DNA of 64,000 nucleotides from CAWUEZ02 sp963921355. GTDB taxonomy: Bacteria; Pseudomonadota; Alphaproteobacteria; Thalassobaculales; Thalassobaculaceae. The position numbers and the translations under genes are program-made. Where the stretch lies: the NCBI GenBank assembly GCA_963921355.3, contig OZ001190.1:4464001-4528000 (forward strand). The letters are read 5' to 3'. Every line of letters begins with the position of its first letter. Within the stretch, counting starts at the first letter, position 1. Below the pieces are notes generated by a model, which saw only the letters and a program-made list of their open reading frames with translations, did no database searches and was not told the origin of the DNA. Shown here piece by piece: positions 16,799 through 24,028 of this stretch.

Positions 16799-17784
16799 AT
16801 GACCATCAAGACAACTCTTCTCGCAGCAGCAGCCGGCCTCGTCATGGCCGGTACGATGGCTGCCACGCCGCAGCAGGCCCATGCGGCCGACCTGAACTGC
16901 CGGACCGCCAAGCTGATCGTGCCGTGGGGCGCCGGCGGTGGCACCGACGTGATCTTCCGCCAGTTCGTCGAAGCGGTGAACGAGGCAGGCGCCGAGCCGG
17001 AACTGCAGGTCGTGAACATCGGCGGCCAGGGCGGCAACAAGGGTGCAAAGGAAGCGGTCAAGGCCAAGCCCGACGGCTGCACGCTGCTCGCCATCCACCA
17101 GAGCGCGCTGACCAGCTTCTTCACCGGCCGGGTCGACTTCACCTAGGATTCCTTCACGCCCGTCGCGATGCTGACCCGCACGCCGGCGATCTTCGGCGCC
17201 AACCCGGATGTTCCGTACAACAATGTGAGCGAACTGGTCGCCGCCGCCAAGAAGGCGCCGGGCACCATCAACGCTGGCGGCACGCTGGGCTCGACCAGCC
17301 ACTTCGTCTTCCTGCTGCTGGAAGACGCGGCCGGCATCAAGTTCAACCACGTTTCTTATGACGGCACGCGTCAACGCATGACCGCGCTGCTCGCCAAAAA
17401 CATTGATGTCGGTGAGATCAACCTCGCCGCGGCGAAGAAGTACATCCAGACCGGTGAATTGAAGGCGCTCGGCATCACCACGCCCGATCGCAACAGCGAG
17501 ATCGCCGACGTCAAGACCCTGAAGGAACAGGGCTATGACATGATTTTTACGGCACCGATCGCGGCGTGATGCTGCCGAAGGGCGCCTCCCAGGCGGTCGT
17601 CGACCACTACGCCAAGCTGTTCGAGGCTGCGGCCAACGATCCGAAGGTCGTCGAGGCCATGAACGCCAATGGCACTTCGGTGAACTACCTCGGCCCGGAC
17701 GCCGCCACCAGCTACTGGAGCGACACCTTCACCAAGTGGAAGGCGATCGCTCAGGAAGTCGGCATCTACAAAGCCGGCAGCTGA
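16799..17784 (+). pseudogene. tctC: TctC-type binding protein, interrupted by amber codon and frameshift
   Basis: Reading from ATG 16799 (AAGGGGGA upstream) gives a signal peptide (TLLAAAAGLVMAGTMAA ... AHA) and an N-terminal TctC half (LIVPWGAGGGTDVIFRQ). A TAG at 17144-17146 interrupts the frame where an aromatic residue is expected (VDFT*DSFTPVAML); the same frame then continues to about 17549. There, one T appears missing from the run before GGCACC, and the protein resumes in another frame (GTDRGVMLPKGASQAVVD) to the stop at 17784. Restoring both sites gives a full-length protein of about 328 residues. Either the gene is decaying or the consensus is wrong; no pyrrolysine system is visible to read the TAG. 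Confidence 0.8.
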
Positions 17785-17874
17785 TCCTCGTCTGATCCGT
17801 GTCGGGCGCCGGTCTTCGGCCGGCGCCCGATGCCTTTGAGGACGAGCACCACGAACCGGCCTGGGGAGAGTCGG

Positions 17875-18357
17875 ATGCCAATCAGTCGCGATAGTGTCGT
17901 CGCCATTCTGCTGTTGGCCCTTTGCGGCGTGCTCTGGCACGCCAGCTACGACATTGAGATCACCAACTACGGCACGATGGCGGGCACGATCTGGCCTCGG
18001 ATCATCATCGTTGCTGTCGCCCTGTTCTCAGCCCTGATGCTGCTGACCTCCCTGCTCAACCGTCCGGCGGAAGACAAAGCGCCGGCCGAGACGCCGACAC
18101 CTCTGCTCAAGCGCTACCGCAACGCGCTGATCATCTACGTCCTGTTCCTCGGCTTCCTGTTCACGCTGCCGACACTCGGCATGCACCTCGGCGGCGCCTT
18201 GTTCGTGTTCCTTCCGCTGACGGCGCTTGGCCGCCCGTCGCCCAAGCTGATCGCGATCCATGCCGCCGTTGCCGTCGTGTCCATCGGCGTGATGTGGTCG
18301 ATCTTCACCTTCGGCCTGCGGGTGATCCTGCCCCAGGGCGAGATCCTGCCGATCTGA
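17875..18357 (+). CDS. tctB: TTT-family small permease subunit TctB
   Basis: A 160-residue integral membrane protein with four hydrophobic segments (about 8-24, 36-58, 81-103 and 124-147). It is the small subunit of the tripartite tricarboxylate transporter, pairing with the large permease TctA. The start at 17875 (MPISRDSVV) is preceded by GGGGAGAG; an in-frame start at 17830 lacks a good site. It is intact, in contrast with the genes on either side, and starts 90 bases after tctC and 18 bases before tctA. A complete tctB between two damaged partners would be useless unless the damage is a sequencing artefact. Confidence 0.82.
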   Translation: MPISRDSVVAILLLALCGVLWHASYDIEITNYGTMAGTIWPRIIIVAVALFSALMLLTSLLNRPAEDKAPAETPTPLLKRYRNALIIYVLFLGFLFTLPTLGMHLGGALFVFLPLTALGRPSPKLIAIHAAVAVVSIGVMWSIFTFGLRVILPQGEILPI

Positions 18358-18375
18358 GCCCGGGGAGGCCCTGAC

Positions 18376-20035
18376 GTGATCGAACATGTCATCACGGCGT
18401 TCCAGGACGTCTTCGCGTTCAACAACCTGTTACTGATGTTCCTCGGCACCACCGCCGGGTTGATCGCCGGGTCGATACCGGGCTTCACGATCACCATGGC
18501 GGTCGTGCTGACCCTGCCGTTCACCTTCGGCCTGTCGGCCGTCGAAGGTCTGGCGACCATGATCGGGGTGTTCGTCGGCGGTCTGTCCGGCGGTCTCATG
18601 TCCGGCATGCTGACTGGGATTCCGGGCACACCATCCTCGATCGCCACAACCTTTGACGGTTTCCCGATGACCCGCCGGGGCAAGCCCGGTCTGGCGCTCG
18701 GGCTCGGTGTCTGGTCGAGCTTTTTCGGCGGCATTCTGAGCGCCGTGCTCCTGGTCACCCTGGCGCCCAGCCTGGCGCGGATCGGCCTCAAGTTCGGTCC
18801 TTGGGATTACTTCGCCTTGGTCCTGTTCGCGCTGACCATCACCGCCAGCCTTTCCGGCGAAGCGCTGGTCAAAGGCATCATCGCCGGCCTGCTGGGACTT
18901 TTCGTCGCCACCATCGGGGAAGATGAAATCAACGGCGTGGCCCGCTTCACCTTCGGCAGCGAGACGCTGGAAAGCGGCTTCGCCTTCCTGCCGGTGCTGA
19001 TCGGCCTGTTCGCGTTCAGCCAGTTGCTGTCCGACGTCCAGGACACCGACAAGGCCCGCGAACCGCTGATGAAGTCGGTTGAGGCCAAGGGCATCCGGGT
19101 CGAGCACTGGGCCGCCATCAAGCTGATCTTCTCACGCTGGACAAACGTTCTGCGCTCGTCGCTGATCGGCGTCTTCACCGGCGTGCTGCCGGCCCCGGCG
19201 GGTCGATCTCGAACATCCTGGCCTACGACCAGGCGAAGAAGGCCTCGAAGGAGCCGCAGACCTTCGGGACCGGTACCCCGGACGGCATCATCGCGCCGGA
19301 AAGCTCCAACAATGCGACGGCCGGCGGCGCCCTGATCACCATGATGGCGCTGGGCATCCCGGGCGACGTCGTCACCGCGGTCATGCTCGGTGCCCTGCTG
19401 ATCCACAATGTTCAGCCGAGCCCGAGCTTCATCGCCGACAATCCGGACCTCGCCTATGCGATCTTCATCGCATTCTTCCTCGCACACTTCATCATGATCA
19501 CCATGCAGGCCTTCTGCCTGTGGGCCTTCCTGCTGGTGGTGCGGATCCCGATGTACATGCTGGCGGCCGTCATCCTGGCCTATTGCGCGATCGGGGTGTT
19601 CGCCTCAACAACATCCTCGATGACATCTGGACGCTCTTCATCTTCGGGCTGATCGGCTACGGGATGAAGCTGCTGGGCTTCCCGCTGGCGCCGATGATTC
19701 TGGGGGTCGTGCTCGGCCATGTGGCCGAGTTGAACCTGAGCCGGGCGATCTCGCTGTCCGGAACCACGGACCAGTTCCTGCTCGACATGGTCACCCGTCC
19801 GTGGGCGCTGTTTTTCCTGATCATCGCGGCCTTCTCGATCGTCTTCCCCTGGTACCAGAAGCTGCGGGAACAGGCGCACTGGACGCTGTTCTACATTCCG
19901 GCGCTGATGATCTGCCTCGCCCTGCCGCTTGCCATGATGGACGGCTGGCCGCGCACGCTGATCGCGGTGGCGTTGGCCGGCGGCGCCGTCTATCTTCTGG
20001 CCCGCAGCGCCCGCCGCGGCTGGACCGTGGGCTAA
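18376..20035 (+). pseudogene. tctA: TTT-family large permease TctA, two frameshifts
   Basis: Starts at GTG 18376 and reads as a normal TctA (multiple membrane helices, GLIAGSIPGFTITMAVVL, GGLSGGLMSGMLTGIPGTPSS) to about 19192. A G seems to be missing there: the expected GVLPGPGGSISN continues in the next frame, through APESSNNATAGGALITMMALGIPG. Near 19604 a C seems missing and the frame changes again at GVFA/LNNILDDIW, reaching the stop at 20033-20035. Restoring both bases gives an uninterrupted protein of about 553 residues. Each lesion is a single base in a short homopolymer. Either the transporter is being lost or the assembly has indel errors. Confidence 0.82.
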
Positions 20036-20056
20036 GGCGTCATCCGTGTTCCTTCG

Positions 20057-20076
20057 GGTCACTCGGCCGAGTGACC
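20057..20076. promoter_or_regulatory. 20-bp perfect palindrome before dgcN
   Basis: GGTCACTCGG/CCGAGTGACC, a gapless palindrome in the 64-base gap between tctA and dgcN, 24 bases before the dgcN start. There is no following T-run, so it more likely serves as an operator or mRNA processing hairpin than as an intrinsic terminator. Confidence 0.5.
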
Positions 20077-20099
20077 GGCCTGTCTTCTAGAGGGTGGCC

Positions 20100-21113
20100 A
20101 TGTCTCAGTTCGAGATCCAGAACCCGTACCTGCTGTTCCTCGGTGATGCAAAGGACCAGCTCGCTGCCAAGACCGCGAACGGCGTCAAGGTGTGGCGTCC
20201 GGAGTGGTGCGTCGGCCAGTTTCGTCTTCCCGATTGCAACGCCGACCTTGGGCTGCCCGACATGTCGATCGAGGAGGCCGCGGCGGCCGGCGCCAAGACG
20301 GTCATCCTGGGGGTAGCCAATCGCGGCGGATTCATACCGGACACGTGGATCGTCGAACTGGTGAAGGCTCTGAACCTGGGTATGGACATCGCGTCCGGTC
20401 TGCACGCCAAGATCACGACCATCCCGCAGCTCCTGGAAGCGGCGGACAACAACGGCCGCAAGCTGTTCGATGTGCGCCATCCGACCCGCGATTTCGAGGT
20501 CGCCAACGGCGTTCGCCGCTCGGGCAAACGTCTGCTGACTGTCGGGACCGATGTTTCGGTCGGCAAGATGTTCACCACTCTGGCCATCGAGAAGGAGATG
20601 CGGGCACGCAGCCTGAACGCCGACTTCCGGGCGACTGGACAGACCGGCATCTTCATCGCCGGGGCCGGCATCTCGGTCGACGCCGTCATCGCCGATTTCA
20701 TCTCCGGCGCCATCGAGTGGCTGTCGCCCGAGAATGAGCCGGACCACTGGGACCTGATCGAAGGCCAGGGCTCGCTCTACAACGTGTCCTATTCCGGCGT
20801 GACCCTGGGTTTGATCCACGGCAGCCAGGCCGATGCCCTGGTCATGTGCCATGAGATCGGCCGCCCGCACATGCGCGGCTTGCCCGACTACCAGGTTCCG
20901 TCGATCACCCAGGCTATGGACACCATCCTGCACATGGCACGCATGGTGAACCCGGAGGTCCGGTTCGTGGGCCTCAGCCTCAATACCTCGAACGTGAGCG
21001 CTCAGGAAGCCGAGACCTTCAAGACCAAGGCGGCGGCCGAAACCGGCTTGCCGGTGGTCGACCCGCTGACGGACGGCGTCGGTCCGATCGTCGACCGCCT
21101 GATGGCCGTCTGA
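20100..21113 (+). CDS. dgcN: DUF1611 protein, probable D-glutamate N-acetyltransferase DgcN
   Basis: A 337-residue DUF1611-family protein with a P-loop-like fold (TVGTDVSVGKMFTTLAIEKEM) and conserved TGQTGIFIAGAGISVDAVIADFI and EGQGSLYNVSYSGV segments. Characterised members act as DgcN, acetylating D-glutamate to N-acetyl-D-glutamate, which DgcA epimerises to the L form; earlier annotations compared it with EBNA-1-like nuclear antigens. The ATG at 20100 is preceded by AGAGGGTGG. It is downstream of the TTT transporter locus and 4 bases upstream of the next small gene. A DgcA-type epimerase lies at 8154-9143, so the two-step pathway is present in the window but split. Confidence 0.8.
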   Translation: MSQFEIQNPYLLFLGDAKDQLAAKTANGVKVWRPEWCVGQFRLPDCNADLGLPDMSIEEAAAAGAKTVILGVANRGGFIPDTWIVELVKALNLGMDIASGLHAKITTIPQLLEAADNNGRKLFDVRHPTRDFEVANGVRRSGKRLLTVGTDVSVGKMFTTLAIEKEMRARSLNADFRATGQTGIFIAGAGISVDAVIADFISGAIEWLSPENEPDHWDLIEGQGSLYNVSYSGVTLGLIHGSQADALVMCHEIGRPHMRGLPDYQVPSITQAMDTILHMARMVNPEVRFVGLSLNTSNVSAQEAETFKTKAAAETGLPVVDPLTDGVGPIVDRLMAV

Positions 21114-21117
21114 AGGT

Positions 21118-21486
21118 GTGAACGCCCTGGCGCAGGCGCTGCGACCACTGCTCGAAGCGGTGGCCCGGCGCCAGGAGACCATCACCTATGCGGCGCTGGC
21201 GCGTGCCGCGGCCGTTCCCCCGCCGCACACCATCCACCAGACGGTGGAGGCTTTGGAGGTACTGCTGACGGAGGACGCGGCGGCCGGGCGGCCGCTACTG
21301 GCCGCCGTGGTTGTCTCGCGGGCCCGCTCCGAGAACGGGCATGGCATGCCGGCCCCTGGGTTCTTTCAGAAGGCGACGGTTCTGGGACGCTATTTCGGAC
21401 CCGACAGGGGGCCGCAGGCGGCGACGTTTCACGCGCTCGAGCTCCAGCAGGTCTGGGACGCGTTCCAAGGTCCCAGCCCCGACTAG
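21118..21486 (+). CDS. Unknown protein translationally coupled to dgcN
   Basis: A 122-residue protein starting at GTG 21118, four bases after the dgcN stop, with AAGG overlapping the stop. Residues 20-45 (QETITYAALARAAAVPPPHTIHQTVEALEVLL) look like a small helical, winged-helix-like N-terminal unit. The second half has GHGMPAPGFFQKATVLGRYFGPDRG and FHALELQQVWDAF, which look like conserved motifs. I do not recognise the function. The close coupling suggests it is made with DgcN; whether it takes part in D-glutamate use or regulation is unknown. Confidence 0.6.
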   Translation: MNALAQALRPLLEAVARRQETITYAALARAAAVPPPHTIHQTVEALEVLLTEDAAAGRPLLAAVVVSRARSENGHGMPAPGFFQKATVLGRYFGPDRGPQAATFHALELQQVWDAFQGPSPD

Positions 21487-21621
21487 AGCCAGATCCGTGT
21501 CAGATGGAATCGCCCTCGGCGATCCATCAGACCGGTGAATCTGCTCTAACTCTCTGATTCAGATCGGATTCACACATGTTGTCGGAAACCAAAGGGTTTC
21601 CGACAAAACGTGATCCGATCT
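21485..21621. repeat. Composite palindromic repeat
   Basis: Two adjoining hairpins fill the gap before the IlvD-type gene. The first begins AGAGCCAGATCCGTGTCAGA and closes with GGTGAATCTGCTCT, the same family as the AGAGC hairpin at 51411-51461. The second is nested: outer arms AGATCGGATTCAC/GTGATCCGATCT (21561-21573/21610-21621) enclose a 12-bp stem TTGTCGGAAACC/GGTTTCCGACAA (21579-21590/21595-21606). The inner hairpin, followed by AAACG, may also end transcription of the dgcN operon weakly. Confidence 0.7.
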
Positions 21622-21686
21622 AGTCCTTTAGGGCTCCCCGTCCTGGATCGCTCCTCCTAAAGTCCTGTCAGGGAGGACAGTCTTCG

Positions 21687-23408
21687 ATGACCGACAAGAC
21701 CCCGAAAGGCCTTGGCCGTGGGCTGACGAACTACGGTGACAACGCGTTCAGCCTCTATCTGCGCCGGTCCATGGCGGCCTCGATGGGCTACAGCCGGGAC
21801 ATGCTGTCACGACAGGTGATCGGCATCTGTTCGTCCGGCAGCGGCTACAACAACTGTCATCGGCTGATGCCTGAGCTGGTCGAGGCGACCAAGCGCGGCA
21901 TCCACGCGGCCGGGGGTCTCGCCATCGAGTTCCCGACGATCTCGCTCGGCGAGGTTTTCCTGAACCCGACCTCGATGATGTACCGCAACCTGATGAGCAT
22001 GGACGTCGAAGAGATGATCCGCGCCCAGCCGATGGATGCGGTGGTCGTCATCGGCGGCTGCGACAAGACCCTGCCGGCCCAGCTCATGGGGACGGCCAAC
22101 GCCGAGGTTCCCGTCGTCCACTGCGTCGTCGGGCCGATGATGACATCGCCCTACCAGGGCGATCGGCTCGGCGCCTGCACCGACTGCCGACGGTTCTGGG
22201 GCAAGTTCCGCGCCGGCGAGATCGATGCCAAGCAGATCGCCGAGGTCGAAGGCGGGCTCGCCACCACCGCCGGAACATGCGCGGTGATGGGCACGGCCAG
22301 CACCATGGCCTGCATCGCCGAGACCCTGGGTATGCTGTTCCCGGGCACCGCCGCGATCCCGGCGGTTCACGCCGATCGCTTGCGCGCCGCCGAAGCCTCG
22401 GGCATGCGGGCCTTCGAGCTTGCGACCGCCGGCGGCGACGACCGGTTGTTGCCGCGCGACATCGTCACCGAGAAGTCGGTCGAGAACGCGGTCCGGGTTC
22501 TGCTCGCCATCGGCGGGTCGACCAACGCCATCGTTCATCTGACCGCGATTGCCGGCCGGCTCGGCATCCCCGTCGCGCTGGACCGGCTCAACGAGCTGTC
22601 CGACACCACACCGGTCCTGGTCGACCTGAAGCCGACCGGCGCGCATTACATGGAAGACCTGTTCGCGGCCGGCGGGCTGGTCGGGGTGCTGCGGGAACTG
22701 AAACCCTTGCTGCACCTCGACTGCATGACCGTGGCCGGCGAAACCCTGGGCGACCGGCTGGCCGCCGACCAGACCTGGATCGATCCCGAGATCGTGCGTC
22801 CATTCGACAATCCTTACCTCGCCACCGGCGGCCTGGTCGCGCTGTTCGGGTCCCTGGCGCCGCGCGGTGCCATCCTCAAGCGCTCTGCCGCCGATCCGAG
22901 CCTGTTCGAGAGCGAAGGCCGGGCCGTTGTGTTCAGCAGCCTCGAGGATCTGGCCACCCGGATCGACGACCCGGACCTGGACGTCCAGGCGGACGACATC
23001 CTGGTCCTGCAGAACGCCGGCCCCAAAAGCCCCGCGGCGATGCCCGAAGCAGGCTATCTGCCGATCCCGAAGAAGCTGGCCCGCGCCGGCGTGAAGGACA
23101 TGGTTCGGATCTCCGACGCCCGGATGAGCGGCACCGCCTTCGGCACCATCGTTCTGCACGTCACGCCGGAGGCGGCGGATGGCGGCCCGCTCGCGCTCGC
23201 GCGCACCGGCGACCGCATCCGGGTCTCGGTCGCCAACCGGTCGCTCGATCTCCTGGTCGACCCGGCGGAGCTCGATCGGCGCCGCGCCGAAAGCGATCCG
23301 ACCGCCGTGCAGCCGGTGCACAAACGCGGCTACCGAAACCTCTACATGGACCATGTGACCCAGGCCGACCAAGGCGTCGACTTCGATTTCCTGCAGTGGA
23401 AGGAGTGA
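21687..23408 (+). CDS. IlvD/Edd-family dehydratase
   Basis: A 573-residue iron-sulfur dehydratase of the IlvD/Edd family, which converts 2,3-dihydroxy acids (dihydroxy-isovalerate or sugar acids) to 2-keto acids. Three candidate cluster cysteines are visible: the CSSGSGYNNC region, GGCDKTLPAQLMG, and TAGTCAVMGTASTM. The proton-handling serine region ISDARMSGTAFGT is near the C-terminus. The GLTNYGDNAFSLYLRRSMA start is typical of the branch that includes arabinonate- and galactonate-type dehydratases, so a sugar-acid substrate is more likely than branched-chain synthesis. It is followed 12 bases later by a DUF3237 gene in the same operon. Confidence 0.85.
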   Translation: MTDKTPKGLGRGLTNYGDNAFSLYLRRSMAASMGYSRDMLSRQVIGICSSGSGYNNCHRLMPELVEATKRGIHAAGGLAIEFPTISLGEVFLNPTSMMYRNLMSMDVEEMIRAQPMDAVVVIGGCDKTLPAQLMGTANAEVPVVHCVVGPMMTSPYQGDRLGACTDCRRFWGKFRAGEIDAKQIAEVEGGLATTAGTCAVMGTASTMACIAETLGMLFPGTAAIPAVHADRLRAAEASGMRAFELATAGGDDRLLPRDIVTEKSVENAVRVLLAIGGSTNAIVHLTAIAGRLGIPVALDRLNELSDTTPVLVDLKPTGAHYMEDLFAAGGLVGVLRELKPLLHLDCMTVAGETLGDRLAADQTWIDPEIVRPFDNPYLATGGLVALFGSLAPRGAILKRSAADPSLFESEGRAVVFSSLEDLATRIDDPDLDVQADDILVLQNAGPKSPAAMPEAGYLPIPKKLARAGVKDMVRISDARMSGTAFGTIVLHVTPEAADGGPLALARTGDRIRVSVANRSLDLLVDPAELDRRRAESDPTAVQPVHKRGYRNLYMDHVTQADQGVDFDFLQWKE

Positions 23409-23420
23409 GAGTTTCCACCC

Positions 23421-23885
23421 ATGTCCGAAATCCAGACCGAGTTCGCATTCGAGATGAAACTGACCGTCGCCCAGCCCCTGGCCGCTGTCGGCGACACCCC
23501 CTGGGGCGACCGACGCATCGCCCGGGTGACCGGCGGCACCTTCGAGGGCCCTGGCCTGCGCGGCACGGTCCATGACGGCGGTGGCGACTGGATCATCAAC
23601 CGCCGCGACGGGGTCACCCAGCTTGACGTGCGGCTGACCATGGAGACCGATGACGGCGTGCTGATTTACATGACCTATCGCGGCCTGCGCCACGGTCCGG
23701 CCGAGGTCATGGCCCGCCTGGCCGCCGGCGAGCCGGTAGACCCGTCGGAGATGTACTTCCGCACAGCGCCGTTCTTCGAGACCGCCAGCGACGGTCCATA
23801 CGCCTGGATGAACAAGGCCTGTTTCGTGGCGACCGGCGACCGCAAGCCGGAAGGTCCAATCTACCGGGTGTTCAAGGTGCTTTGA
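23421..23885 (+). CDS. DUF3237 domain protein
   Basis: A 154-residue protein of the DUF3237 family, small beta-barrel-like cytoplasmic proteins of unknown activity found next to dehydratases and dehydrogenases. Recognisable segments are GDRRIARVTGGTFEGPGLRGTV, GGDWIINRRDGVTQLDVR, MTYRGLRHG and YFRTAPFFETAS. It begins 12 bases after the IlvD-type gene, pointing to a shared role in acid catabolism. No signal peptide or membrane segment is seen. The exact reaction is unknown. Confidence 0.85.
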   Translation: MSEIQTEFAFEMKLTVAQPLAAVGDTPWGDRRIARVTGGTFEGPGLRGTVHDGGGDWIINRRDGVTQLDVRLTMETDDGVLIYMTYRGLRHGPAEVMARLAAGEPVDPSEMYFRTAPFFETASDGPYAWMNKACFVATGDRKPEGPIYRVFKVL

Positions 23886-23887
23886 AA

Positions 23888-24027
23888 CGCGCCCTTCGAC
23901 ACGAGCCTGCGGCTCTGCTCAGGACGAGGTCGTTTTATTGATCTCGCCCTGAGCAGCCCCGCCCCGCCCCGCCCCGGATTAAATCGGGGGTTGATCCGGG
24001 GTTGATCGGGGGACGTGTCGACGGGTC
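23888..24027. repeat. MITE-like repeat, copy 1
   Basis: Left end CGCGCCCTTCGACAC and right end GTGTCGACGGGTCG form terminal inverted repeats. Inside are CTGCTCAGGACGAGGT with its partner CTCGCCCTGAGCAG, and CCCCGGATTAAAT-type palindromes. The same layout occurs at 30165-30269 and 48841-48984. It fills the space between the DUF3237 gene and the convergent TRAP permease gene. No transposase is inside. Confidence 0.75.
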
Positions 24028-24028
24028 G

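Noticed and set aside
17144..17146. TAG in tctC as a pyrrolysine codon
   Set aside because: An aromatic residue is expected here, TctC proteins do not use pyrrolysine, the MttB-family gene in this window has no in-frame TAG, and a separate frameshift lies downstream.
21807..23693. A 628-codon minus-strand frame
   Set aside because: Antisense to the IlvD-type and DUF3237 genes, low-complexity, no motif; a shadow of third-position GC bias.
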